DNA from: Planctomycetota bacterium
GTDB taxonomy: Bacteria > Planctomycetota > Planctomycetia > Isosphaerales > Isosphaeraceae
Reading direction: 5' to 3'
DNA length: 64,000 nt
NCBI GenBank assembly: GCA_028291545.1
Contig: JAQGHR010000072.1
Span: forward strand, 186,001-250,000
Shown here: in pieces, positions 8,912 to 17,566 of the stretch
Position numbering within the stretch: position 1 is the stretch's first letter
How the letters are laid out: the number at the start of each line of letters is the position of its first letter
Position numbers and translations under genes: made by a program
The notes under the pieces: model-generated
The model's input: the letters and a program-made list of their open reading frames with translations, nothing else
What the model was told of the DNA's origin: nothing
Databases searched by the model: none

Positions 8912-9966
8912 AGCCCCACGAGGGCGTCGGCCTCTCGTTCCGGGGCGTAATCGGCGAGGATGCGGTCTCGGCCTTTGCTTCCGACTCCTTCGGCGTCAAC
9001 ACGGTCGGAGAGTAGACCCAGGATCGTTGCCGCGAGCGCCTCGGCGTCACCGGGCGGGACGATGCAGGCGCATTCGCCCCCGGCGGCGATCTCGCGCAGG
9101 CCAGGGACCTGCGACGCAATCGAGGGGATTCCGTGGGCCATCGCATTCAGCAGCGGACGGCCGGACGAGGGCTGTCGCGAGGTATGAGCGTAGACGTCCA
9201 GCAGCGGCCAGAACGAGCGGCCGAGGTCGATCCCCTCCGTGATCGTGATCCGCTCGGCGATCGCCAGACCTTCGGCAAGGCGGCGGGCGAGGGCGGTCCC
9301 CGAGCCGAGTTCGGCGAGGACGAATTCGACCTCGGTTCCGGAGGCCAGGACCATCCTTGCCGCGTCGAGGAACGTGGGAAGGCCGGAACCGAAACCCGAG
9401 CCGACGGCCGTACCGACGACGGGCCGGCACGAAGGGGACGGCGTTGCCGGCGGCGTCGTCGCAGCGGGCACGCCCGGCCGGACAATCGTCACGAGCCGCG
9501 ACGGAACGCCGAGATTTCCGATCAGGTCGTCTGCGAGATCCGCACCGGGGACGATCACCCCTCGGCACCAGCGCCGGGCCAGTCGCAAACGTGCGCCGGG
9601 GCAAAGGAACTCCTCGATCGTGAGCAGGTAGGGGCATTTCCACCGAGATGCGAGTTCCACGGCCAGGTCGGCACACCGAGTTCCCACCGCATGGATGAGC
9701 GAGGGATACGGCAAGCCCGACGTGCAGGCAATTTTTCGTCCCGCGAGGATCTGCCGCCAGCGTTCGGTGAACGGATGAGCCCGGGAGGACGCTCGATCCG
9801 GGCCGTACACGATCCGGGCCGACATCCCCCGCTCGGCCAGACGGCCCTGCAAACCGGTAGAACCGCTCGCATCGGCGGTCGTCACGAGGACGATCGGTGC
9901 GGGAACCTCATCCCTGGATTCATTCCGGGCGATCGGCCCGGTGGAATGAGTGGAAGCCACGCTCAT
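8821..9966 (-). CDS. glycosyltransferase, GT4-like
   Basis: This 381-residue GT-B type protein has an N-terminal half with IVLVTTADASGSTGLQ and TIEEFLCPGARLRLARRW, a segment VTIVRPGV at the domain junction, and a C-terminal donor half with YAHTSRQPSSGRPLLNAMAHG. In that last segment the first Glu of the usual E-x7-E motif is not evident, so it is a divergent member. Its start overlaps the stop of the upstream hydrolase gene by 4 bases (9963-9966), implying translational coupling. Its 3' end runs 91 bases into the opposite-strand GT2 gene. Confidence 0.8.
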   Translation of the reverse strand: MSVASTHSTGPIARNESRDEVPAPIVLVTTADASGSTGLQGRLAERGMSARIVYGPDRASSRAHPFTERWRQILAGRKIACTSGLPYPSLIHAVGTRCADLAVELASRWKCPYLLTIEEFLCPGARLRLARRWCRGVIVPGADLADDLIGNLGVPSRLVTIVRPGVPAATTPPATPSPSCRPVVGTAVGSGFGSGLPTFLDAARMVLASGTEVEFVLAELGSGTALARRLAEGLAIAERITITEGIDLGRSFWPLLDVYAHTSRQPSSGRPLLNAMAHGIPSIASQVPGLREIAAGGECACIVPPGDAEALAATILGLLSDRVDAEGVGSKGRDRILADYAPEREADALVGLYRAAIESSTGAGGRHRSDAAASAVASRRS

Positions 9967-10838
9967 TGGACCCTCCGCGAGGTCTCAGGTGAGGGCAAGA
10001 GACCCAGGAATTCGTCGAGCGCGTCGAGAAATTCACGTGAAGGCGGATCGTTATGGTCTCCCCCCGACACGCGCACAAATCTCTTCGGCTCGTTGGCCGC
10101 ATCGAACAGACGCCGCCCCAACGCAAAGGGGACGACCCGGTCGGCGTCGCCGTGGGTCTGGAGCAGCGGACCGTGATACTGGGCGATCTTCCGCGCCGAA
10201 TCGAGTCGCGTCGTCATCAGAAAACGTACGGGCAGAAGCGGCAAATGGCTTGAGGCGACATCGGGCAGTGACGAGAAGGTGTTTTGCAAGATCAGGCCTC
10301 CGGCTCCGTCCTTGGCGGCAAGGTCGACCATCACGGCCCCTCCCAGGGATTCGCCGACGAGCACGATCTCCCCTTCGGCCACGCCCGTCCGCTGGGCGAG
10401 CCAGCGCCGGGCGGCCCGAGCGTCGGACAGGACGCCCGCCTCGGAGGGAATCCCCTCGCTCCGTCCATAACCTCGGTAATCGAAGATCAGGACCGAGGCA
10501 CCGAGCTTGTCCCGAAAGAGCCGCAAGACCCAGTCCCGGCTCGCGATGTTCCCCGCATTCCCTTCCGCGAAAAGGACGATGGCGCGAGGCCTCTCCGCCT
10601 CCGCAAACCGACCGTTCAGGCGGATTTGATCCGGGGTCGAGAACCAGACGTCCTCGGCCGAGACCCTGCTCGATGTCGGGCCGTCCCCCTCGTCGCGCTG
10701 TGGGTGAAAAATCACCGACTCTTCGAAAGACATCGTAGAACGGTGTGAACGAGGCAGACTGCCACATCCGGTCAGGATCGGGAGGAACGAGACCGTGATG
10801 AGGAGAGCCCTCGGCCGAATCACCGGGTATCTTCCCAC
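9963..10838 (-). CDS. alpha/beta hydrolase lipoprotein
   Basis: This is a 291-residue serine hydrolase of the alpha/beta fold (BEM46/ABHD13-like). The oxyanion region is VLFAEGNAGN, the strand before the nucleophile elbow is IFDYRGYGRSEG, the nucleophile is the Ser in LVGESLGGA, and the acid and base lie in HGDADRVVP and GGDHND. The start is the GTG at 10838, since AGGAGG (10845-10850 on the complement) is 6 bases away. This gives a clean signal peptide ending in a lipobox, LTGC. The protein is therefore probably an exported lipoprotein. The frame is open upstream to 11378, but that is a shadow of the moxR region. The substrate is unknown. Confidence 0.85.
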   Translation of the reverse strand: MGRYPVIRPRALLITVSFLPILTGCGSLPRSHRSTMSFEESVIFHPQRDEGDGPTSSRVSAEDVWFSTPDQIRLNGRFAEAERPRAIVLFAEGNAGNIASRDWVLRLFRDKLGASVLIFDYRGYGRSEGIPSEAGVLSDARAARRWLAQRTGVAEGEIVLVGESLGGAVMVDLAAKDGAGGLILQNTFSSLPDVASSHLPLLPVRFLMTTRLDSARKIAQYHGPLLQTHGDADRVVPFALGRRLFDAANEPKRFVRVSGGDHNDPPSREFLDALDEFLGLLPSPETSRRVQ

Positions 10839-11106
10839 GATCGTCCTCCTGACGATGGCCGACCGCAGCGGGGTTGATCGGCGGTCAATACGCGGAACCA
10901 CCGATTCCGTCAATGGCAAAGGCGAAGCGAACCGGCCAGCCCTTGCCTCGATACGAGACCAAAGTTCGTGCGGAAAACCTGAGTCGGCCGGATAGGGGGC
11001 TATGGGTCCCTGGGGAGACGGACTATACTCTTTCTCAAGCCTTGCGCCCGCCGACGTTGTGGGTTGGCCGCGCGAGCTGAACTGCCCAGGGAACGAAGGA
11101 TTGCCC

Positions 11107-12084
11107 ATGAATCTTTCCCAGACAGCCGAAGCAACGCAGGTTCTAGCTTCATCTCCGCAAGCGAACCTCCAACGGCTTCTGGAGAATGTCGGGGCGGTGG
11201 TGCTCGGAAAGCCCGAGGTCATCCGCCTCGCGATCGTGGCACTCCTGGCGGAGGGCCACGTCCTGATCGAGGACGTTCCGGGAGTCGGGAAGACCTTGCT
11301 TGCCCGCGCGATCGCGGCGAGCCTCGATTGCTCGTTCCGTCGTCTCCAGTTCACGCCCGACCTGCTCCCCTCGGACATCCTGGGGTCGAGCGTCTACCAC
11401 GCGGCCACCGGGGACTTCGTCTTCAAGCCGGGACCGATCTTCGCCAACGTGATCCTCGCGGATGAGATCAACCGCACGACACCCAGGACACAGAGCGCGC
11501 TGCTTGAGGCGATGAGCGACGGCCAGGTCTCGGTCGAGGGGAATACCCACGTCCTGGAGCCGCCGTTCCTGGTCCTCGCGACCCAGAACCCCTTCGAGTT
11601 CGAAGGCACGTATGTCCTGCCGGAGAGCCAGCTCGACCGATTCATGATCCGGATTCGCATGGGTTACCCGGTGAGGGCCGAGGAGCGCAACATCCTCACG
11701 AGCCATCGCCGCGGCGAGCCGGTGGAGAAGCTTCATTCCGTGATTTCCGCCGAGGAGATCCTGAACCTTCAGCAGGCCGTCCGCCACGTCCGGGTCGATG
11801 ACGCGATTGCCGAGTACTTGCTCGATCTCGTCCATGCGACGCGCGAGAGCGAAGATTTGCACGTCGGCGTGAGCACCCGCGGCGCCTTGACCCTCTACCG
11901 AGCCTCGCAAAGCCTCGCGTTCGTATCGGGGCGGGATTACGTCGTGCCCGATGATATCAAGTCGCTCGCGGTGCCGGTCCTGGCGCACCGCGTGATCGGG
12001 AAGTCGTTCCTCCAGGCCGGCGAATTCGGCGCGGCGGAGGCGATCATCCGGGACATCGTCGACCGTCTCCGCGTCCCCTCCTGA
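11107..12084 (+). CDS. MoxR-family AAA+ ATPase
   Basis: This 325-residue AAA+ ATPase of the MoxR/RavA branch is thought to act as a chaperone that remodels or activates partner proteins. Walker A is EDVPGVGKT, Walker B is ILADEINR, sensor 1 is LATQNPFE, and the arginine-finger region is LPESQLDRF. The ATG at 11107 follows AAGGA and gives the usual family length; the in-frame extension to 11002 has no support. It is the first gene of a moxR - DUF58 - transglutaminase unit, a widely conserved trio in which the ATPase probably assists the two downstream proteins. Confidence 0.92.
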   Translation: MNLSQTAEATQVLASSPQANLQRLLENVGAVVLGKPEVIRLAIVALLAEGHVLIEDVPGVGKTLLARAIAASLDCSFRRLQFTPDLLPSDILGSSVYHAATGDFVFKPGPIFANVILADEINRTTPRTQSALLEAMSDGQVSVEGNTHVLEPPFLVLATQNPFEFEGTYVLPESQLDRFMIRIRMGYPVRAEERNILTSHRRGEPVEKLHSVISAEEILNLQQAVRHVRVDDAIAEYLLDLVHATRESEDLHVGVSTRGALTLYRASQSLAFVSGRDYVVPDDIKSLAVPVLAHRVIGKSFLQAGEFGAAEAIIRDIVDRLRVPS

Positions 12085-12109
12085 GTTGATTCGAGGAGCA
12101 CCACCCTCG

Positions 12110-13393
12110 ATGCGACGCCACCTCGCCTCCCGCGTCTTCGGCCGAATGGGCTCGTGGGGATTGAAGCCGAATCAAAGGCTGCGCTGGCGAAAAGCGGGTG
12201 TGGTCTACATGGCCGTGTGGATCGGCCTCCTCGCCGCGGGGCTGCACCAGCAGGCCAACCTCATCCTCCTGATCGCGGGGATGGCGGCGGGGCCGATCGT
12301 GGCCTCGTTCCTGGTGAGCGCGGCCATGCTGCGCAAGATCCGGGTCACCCGCCGAGGACCGGCCTTCGTTTTTTCGGGCGAGCCTCTGATCATTGACTAC
12401 ACCCTGGAGAATTTCCGTCGCTCGACGTCCGTGCTGGCCCTGGGGGTGGAGGACGTCCTGGCGCCAGTTGATCGGACCGTGCCCGGGGGCGTGCCGGTGC
12501 TCCCACGGTTGACCTTCGATCGGGTCGCGCCAGGAGCGAAAGGCAGGCTTCGCTGGGCAGGCCCGACCCCGAATCGCGGGCGGTATCGGTTCACCACCAT
12601 GGAGCTGGTCACCGGCTCGCCGTTCGGCCTCATCGAGCGTCGCGTCGTCGTCACCGAGCCCTCAGAGATACTCATCTATCCGCGCATCGGTCATCTCGCC
12701 AGACGGTGGAATCAGCTCCATCGCGAGGCCACGCAGACCAAGAAGGGTCGGCGACACGACCGGACCGCGCAGCAGCAGGAATATCATGGCCTGCGAGAGT
12801 ACCGCGCCGGCGACAGCCCGCGCTGGATCCACTGGAGGACGACGGCCCGGATCGGCAAGCCGATGGTCAAGGAGTTCGAGCAACAGAACGACCAGGATCT
12901 GGCGATCTTGCTCGATCCGTGGCTGCCTCGCACCAAGGTGACTCCCGAGCAACGCGAGACGCTGGAAGCCGCGATTCGTTTCGCGGCCACGGTTTGCGTC
13001 GAATCCTGCCGGCAGGCCGGACGACGGATCTTGCTCGGTTGGACCGGGGCAACACCCGGCGTCCGCCAGGGGCCGGCGTCGGCCAAGCTCCTCCACGAAT
13101 TGCTCGAGCAACTCGCCGTGATGCGGCCGGCTCCCGAGGGCCAGATGTCGGTCTTACTCGATGCCTTGCCTCCGGCCTGCCTTCGCGAGGCGATGCTCGT
13201 GATGATCTCGACCCGGCCGGTCAACCTCGCCGACGAGGCCGAACGGTCGTCTCGACTCTCGGGGGGGGCTTCACGAGGGATCGCCGGTCGCGTTCTTTTG
13301 CTGGATGCGTCACAGGGTGATCTTACCGATCTGATCCACTTCGACGAACACAATCGCATCGCGGCGTCGAGACGGGCGGAGGTCGTAGAATGA
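12110..13393 (+). CDS. DUF58 domain membrane protein
   Basis: This protein of about 427 residues has two hydrophobic segments near the N terminus (about residues 27-60 from the ATG) and a long soluble part. It contains the DUF58 hallmark EYRAGDSPRWIHWRTTAR with the preceding EYHGLR. The DUF58 region is related to vWA-like folds and is nearly always linked to MoxR ATPases. The ATG at 12110 has AGGAG 11 bases upstream; a TTG at 12086 is the alternative. Its stop overlaps the next start (ATGA at 13390-13393), so it is translationally coupled to the transglutaminase gene. Confidence 0.9.
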   Translation: MRRHLASRVFGRMGSWGLKPNQRLRWRKAGVVYMAVWIGLLAAGLHQQANLILLIAGMAAGPIVASFLVSAAMLRKIRVTRRGPAFVFSGEPLIIDYTLENFRRSTSVLALGVEDVLAPVDRTVPGGVPVLPRLTFDRVAPGAKGRLRWAGPTPNRGRYRFTTMELVTGSPFGLIERRVVVTEPSEILIYPRIGHLARRWNQLHREATQTKKGRRHDRTAQQQEYHGLREYRAGDSPRWIHWRTTARIGKPMVKEFEQQNDQDLAILLDPWLPRTKVTPEQRETLEAAIRFAATVCVESCRQAGRRILLGWTGATPGVRQGPASAKLLHELLEQLAVMRPAPEGQMSVLLDALPPACLREAMLVMISTRPVNLADEAERSSRLSGGASRGIAGRVLLLDASQGDLTDLIHFDEHNRIAASRRAEVVE

Positions 13394-15672
13394 ACTTCGA
13401 GCGGCTCTATCGGGCGAGCATGTACGTCACGCTTTTCCTGGCCACGCTCCTCTTGAATGTCGATGCCTCTCGCGACAACCGATACGCGATGCTCTTTCCG
13501 CTGGGCGCGGCCGTCGGTGGGTTCCTCGCCTTTGTCACGGTCGACCGCGACCCGCGACGCGGCCTACCGCGTGACCTGGCCAACTTCCTCTCATTCGTCT
13601 CGTTCGCGATCTCCGGGATCGTGATCTATAACCAGCCAAATCTGATGCTCCTTGGCATCGGGCACGCGCTGGTCTATTTGCAGGTGATCAAGTACTTCTT
13701 GCCGAAAACGGTCGAAGACGACTGGTACCTGTTCCTCATCGGCCTCGTCGAGGCGGTGATCGGCGTCTTCATCAGCCAGAGCGACGAGGTGGGCCTGCTC
13801 CTGATCTCCTGGGCGATCGCGTCGCTCTGGACCTTGGGGCTCTTTTTCCTCCGGCGCGAGTCGCTGCGCGACGACCCTCCCCGCGAGGTGACGATTCTAC
13901 CGGCCTCTAACCGGCTCGACCCCTACCCCGGCCTGATCAATCTCGGATTTGTGTTCGCCACGCTTCGAGTGGCCGCGACCACGCTCGCTCTCGGCGTGAT
14001 GATCTTCCTGTTGATGCCGAGATGGTCCGCCAAGGCGGGGATGAAACCAGGGCAGTCACCGGCCGGGAAGCACCTGACCGGGTTCAGCGACTCGGTCACG
14101 CTCGGGCAGATGGGCGAGATCCTTGAGAACGACAGCGTCGTGATGAGCGTCGAGCTGACCGACGAGGCGAGCCGCGTGGTCAATCCGCCACCGGACCTCC
14201 TGATCCGCGGCGTCACCCTTACCGACTACGGCAGCCAGGGCGGTCGATGGCAATGGTCGCGGCAAAGGGTCGAGGTGATGCCGATCGCTCGCCTCAATGA
14301 CTCGGCGGTCACAGGCAGGAAAGAGCTTCGTCAAAGGATCAAGCTTGAGGCCACCGACAACGAGGTCCTGTTTTCGGTCCGACCGATCCTTCGCGCGCAG
14401 AGCTCCACAGCGAGTGAACTGGCCATGAATCGGCTCGACGGGACGCTCTTCCGCCGGGACATCCGCGAGTATGACGACACGACCAGTCCGCGCTCGGGCA
14501 AGTACGATTACCGGGTCGTCTCCGACGCGGGCGGATCTCTGGTTCAGGAATTCGAGGCGCCAGTCGATTCCAACGGCGTGCGGGTCTACACGCATCTCTA
14601 CCGGGGTCTGGAAGCCCCCCTGCAGGCGATCGTCGACCCGATCGTGGCCGCGTTGCCGACGGAGGAACAGGGGTCAAATCTGGCGAAAGCGAGGGCCCTG
14701 GAGCATTTTCTTCGCGAAGGCGAATTCACGTACAGCCTCAGGATGACAGTCGTTGACCCGAACCTCGATCCTGTGCTCGACTTCCTGACGAACCGGAAAT
14801 CGGGGCATTGCGAATATTTCGCCAGTGCGTTGACCCTGATGTGCCGCGCCGCCGGTATCCCCGCGCGGATGGTCAATGGCTTCAAGGGTGGCGATGACGC
14901 GATGGGCCATGTCGTGACGATCCGCGAAAAGCACGCCCATTCCTGGGTCGAGGCTCTCGTCGGTTCGGAGAACGGCGCCCCGGTCTGGGAGACGCTCGAT
15001 CCGACGCCCTCCCGGCAACGCGAGGAGACCGTCGCGAAAGTCGGCGGCGGATCGGTTCGCTTCCGCTACCTCGGCGATTCGATCCGCAATTTCTGGGCGT
15101 TCAAGGTCGTCGGATACGACCGGGATCGCCAGGAGCAATGGATCTACGGCCCGATCCGCGAACTCGCCACGGCGGCGATGCTCGGCTTTCGCCTGATGGG
15201 TCAGATGTTCCGGGATGCGACCAAGTGGCTGTATTTCGAGAGCCCCGGTCAGTTTTTCAGCGTTCGCGGGTTCCTCGTCTCCTTCTTCGGCATGCTGCTG
15301 CTGGTCGGTCTGGTCCGGATCGGACACTGGCTCGTGAATCGGCTCCTGGGGCGTACTCGGGATAGGAATGCGGAGGCCGAAGCGCGCGATCCGGGGCTGG
15401 CGTTCTACCACCGGCTGGTCCGGATTCTCTCCTCGCTCGGGCTGGAACGTCCGGCCGGAGAGACGCCCCGCGAATTCGCCAGGAGGGCCGCGACCCTGCT
15501 GGAGGACCGCGACCGGGGCGGGCTCGGGCTGGCCGGTGTCCCCCCGATGGTCGTCGAGGCGTTCTACTCCAAGCGATTCGGACAGCGCGAGCTTTCCCCC
15601 GCGTTGATCCGGGAGCTGGAGGACCGGCTGGAGGCACTCGAGACCGATCTGGCCGCCCCGAGAGCCGGTTAG
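13390..15672 (+). CDS. TgpA-like transglutaminase-domain membrane protein
   Basis: This 760-residue protein has three parts. Residues 1-220 hold about six membrane segments (DUF3488-type). A periplasmic transglutaminase core covers about residues 400-560, with catalytic Cys474 (SGHCEYF), His517 (HAHSW) and Asp537 (ETLDPTP). A further membrane helix near residue 630 is followed by a cytoplasmic DUF4129 tail (FYHRLVRILSSLGLE). This is the TgpA architecture, linked in other bacteria to periplasmic protein modification and essential in Pseudomonas aeruginosa. The start is fixed by the ATGA overlap with the DUF58 gene. The complete triad suggests an active enzyme; the target is unknown. Confidence 0.92.
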   Translation: MNFERLYRASMYVTLFLATLLLNVDASRDNRYAMLFPLGAAVGGFLAFVTVDRDPRRGLPRDLANFLSFVSFAISGIVIYNQPNLMLLGIGHALVYLQVIKYFLPKTVEDDWYLFLIGLVEAVIGVFISQSDEVGLLLISWAIASLWTLGLFFLRRESLRDDPPREVTILPASNRLDPYPGLINLGFVFATLRVAATTLALGVMIFLLMPRWSAKAGMKPGQSPAGKHLTGFSDSVTLGQMGEILENDSVVMSVELTDEASRVVNPPPDLLIRGVTLTDYGSQGGRWQWSRQRVEVMPIARLNDSAVTGRKELRQRIKLEATDNEVLFSVRPILRAQSSTASELAMNRLDGTLFRRDIREYDDTTSPRSGKYDYRVVSDAGGSLVQEFEAPVDSNGVRVYTHLYRGLEAPLQAIVDPIVAALPTEEQGSNLAKARALEHFLREGEFTYSLRMTVVDPNLDPVLDFLTNRKSGHCEYFASALTLMCRAAGIPARMVNGFKGGDDAMGHVVTIREKHAHSWVEALVGSENGAPVWETLDPTPSRQREETVAKVGGGSVRFRYLGDSIRNFWAFKVVGYDRDRQEQWIYGPIRELATAAMLGFRLMGQMFRDATKWLYFESPGQFFSVRGFLVSFFGMLLLVGLVRIGHWLVNRLLGRTRDRNAEAEARDPGLAFYHRLVRILSSLGLERPAGETPREFARRAATLLEDRDRGGLGLAGVPPMVVEAFYSKRFGQRELSPALIRELEDRLEALETDLAAPRAG

Positions 15673-15763
15673 GGGACTCGGAACCGGTCGGGAATCCGGG
15701 TAGACTCGGTGCCGACGCCTCAATCGCTCGGCTTCGAGTTACTCGCACAGGAAATTCCGTCAC

Positions 15764-16786
15764 ATGCGCGCGGGACTGGTCGGATTCGCCGGTAGCGGGA
15801 AGAGCACCCTGTTCCACCTCCTGACGGGGGCCACACCCGACCCGGGCAAGGTCCACTCGGGACAGGTGGGGATCGCCACTCTGGCCGACCCCCGACTCGA
15901 CTTCCTGGCGGCCATGCACAAGCCCAAGAAGATCACGTCCGCGACGGTCGAGATTCTCGATACGCCCGGACTGATGCCCGGCAGCCATGGGGACAATCCC
16001 CAGCGGCTCGCGCTGATCCGCGAAGGAGACGCCCTGCTCATCGTCCTGGGCGCGTTCTCCGGCAACGACCCGGCGGCCGACCTGACCGCCTTTCGGGAAG
16101 AGCTGTTCTACGCCGACCTCAGCGTGGTCACCAACCGGGTCGAACGGCTGGAGGCAAACGTCAAGAAGCCTCGGCCCGACCGCGAGATCCTGGCGAAGGA
16201 ACTCGAACTGGTCAAACGCGTTCTAACCGCGCTCGAAGCCGGGCAGACGATCGCCTCGCTGGGGCTGAATGACGAGGACAAGAAGCCGATGCGATCCTTC
16301 GGCCTGCTCACGGACAAGCCCCAGGTCGTGATCGTCAACAGCCCTCAAGGCGAGCCCGTTCCCGAGAAGGTGCAGGCGCTCGCCCCCGGCGCCCTCGCGA
16401 TTGATGCCAAGCTCGAATTAGAGCTGGCTCAGCTCGACCCGGCGGAACGTGCCGTGTTCATGGAAGAGATGGGGATCACCGATCTGGGCCGCGACCGGAT
16501 TATCCGCGAGGCCTATCACGGAGTCGGGATCATCACGTTCTTTACCGCTGGCGAGCCCGAAGTACGGGGCTGGAATGTGGAGCGAGGCGGGACCGCCGTC
16601 GATGCCGCCGGCAAGATCCACACCGATCTGGCCCGCGGATTCATCCGCGCCGAAGTCACCGCTTACGATGATCTTGCGACGGCCGGCAGCGTCAAGGAGG
16701 CCAAAGCTCGGAACATGCAGCGGCTCGAAGGGAAAGACTATATTGTCAAGGACGGGGATATCATGTTCTTCCGCAGCAGCGTGTGA
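15764..16786 (+). CDS. YchF/Obg-like P-loop NTPase
   Basis: This 340-residue NTPase of the TRAFAC/Obg-YchF group has the P-loop GFAGSGKST (7-15), the G3 motif DTPGL, a central coiled-coil-like segment (about 118-165) and a C-terminal TGS/DUF933-type domain ending FRAEVTAYDD-like (here FIRAEVTAYDD) and KDGDIMFFR. It is slightly shorter than standard YchF (about 363 residues). The region where the G4 base-recognition motif should be reads VIVNSPQGE, so nucleotide preference may differ. It is probably a ribosome- or stress-linked regulator, but a planctomycete paralogue with another job is possible. Confidence 0.85.
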   Translation: MRAGLVGFAGSGKSTLFHLLTGATPDPGKVHSGQVGIATLADPRLDFLAAMHKPKKITSATVEILDTPGLMPGSHGDNPQRLALIREGDALLIVLGAFSGNDPAADLTAFREELFYADLSVVTNRVERLEANVKKPRPDREILAKELELVKRVLTALEAGQTIASLGLNDEDKKPMRSFGLLTDKPQVVIVNSPQGEPVPEKVQALAPGALAIDAKLELELAQLDPAERAVFMEEMGITDLGRDRIIREAYHGVGIITFFTAGEPEVRGWNVERGGTAVDAAGKIHTDLARGFIRAEVTAYDDLATAGSVKEAKARNMQRLEGKDYIVKDGDIMFFRSSV

Positions 16787-16838
16787 GAATAAGCTTAACA
16801 AAACCATTTCGCCGCTCCGTGAGACCGACGGTCCGAGG

Positions 16839-17270
16839 CTACTGCAGTTCTGGAGTCCTCAGAATCATGCCCGATCGGAGGCCCGCTTCGATCGTGGGGA
16901 GCTGTTCGCGATTGACCTTCCAGACCGCCTCGACTCGGCCGCCCGAGCCGTACACGCGGCGGACGACATCCGCCAGGGTCTCGCCGCGCTCGACCTTGGT
17001 GAAAGGGGATTCAGGGCGTTTCGGCGGGACGGCCTTCGGAGACGCCATTACCCGGAACCCGGTCTCAACGGCCGCCTTGGGCCTCTCCGGCTCGGGCCAG
17101 GGCAACGAGGGCGTGGCGATGGGGGCCGACCGGTGGGCCGTTCTTGGGGGCGGAGCAGGCGGTAAGATTGCGACCGGGACGCGTGCCGGTTGGGGTCGAT
17201 GAACGACCACGGCCGCGGTTGCGACGATGACAAGGCTCAGTGAGACGCTCGCACCAGCGCGCGCGATCAT
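16839..17270 (-). CDS. small membrane-anchored LysM-like protein
   Basis: This 143-residue protein has an N-terminal hydrophobic helix (about residues 6-25) that looks like a signal anchor, a proline-rich linker of about 60 residues, and a C-terminal domain of about 50 residues reading VERGETLADVVRRVYG and then NREQLP. That pattern is typical of LysM or LysM-like modules (GETL, VYG, N). LysM normally binds peptidoglycan or other N-acetylglucosamine polymers, so a cell-wall role is likely. The ATG at 17270 places the hydrophobic helix at the start; the frame runs upstream to 17462 without support. It converges with the YchF-like gene and diverges from the protease gene. Confidence 0.68.
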   Translation of the reverse strand: MIARAGASVSLSLVIVATAAVVVHRPQPARVPVAILPPAPPPRTAHRSAPIATPSLPWPEPERPKAAVETGFRVMASPKAVPPKRPESPFTKVERGETLADVVRRVYGSGGRVEAVWKVNREQLPTIEAGLRSGMILRTPELQ

Positions 17271-17472
17271 AATGATGACCTCGGGTGTCGGCTCGAAGGA
17301 TGGAGTCTCGGGTGTCGTATCCCTGGTATCGGACCGAAATTGCCGGGTTCTTGAATGAAATCCGAGTCGTCCCGACACTAACTTTCGAACCGGACCGAAC
17401 CTGCGCGGCGTAGAACTTGGGAGGCCGGTCCCGGCGATGCCGATCGAGGCATTGTCGGGCATCTACCCGGCC

Positions 17473-17501
17473 TTGTGAGACCTGACCGTGCGGGCTATGA
17501 T
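17473..17501 (+). promoter_or_regulatory. putative sigma-70-type promoter for the processing protease
   Basis: TTGTGA (17473-17478) and TATGAT (17496-17501) are separated by exactly 17 bases and lie about 65 bases before the protease start at 17567. Both hexamers are close to consensus. This is the clearest promoter-like pair I noticed in the window. Position and spacing are seen; activity is inference. Confidence 0.5.
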
Positions 17502-17566
17502 GACAAGGTGTGGCTTGGCGCGGCCCGGATTCGCCTCCCTTCCATAAAAAACACGGAAGCAAGCTC

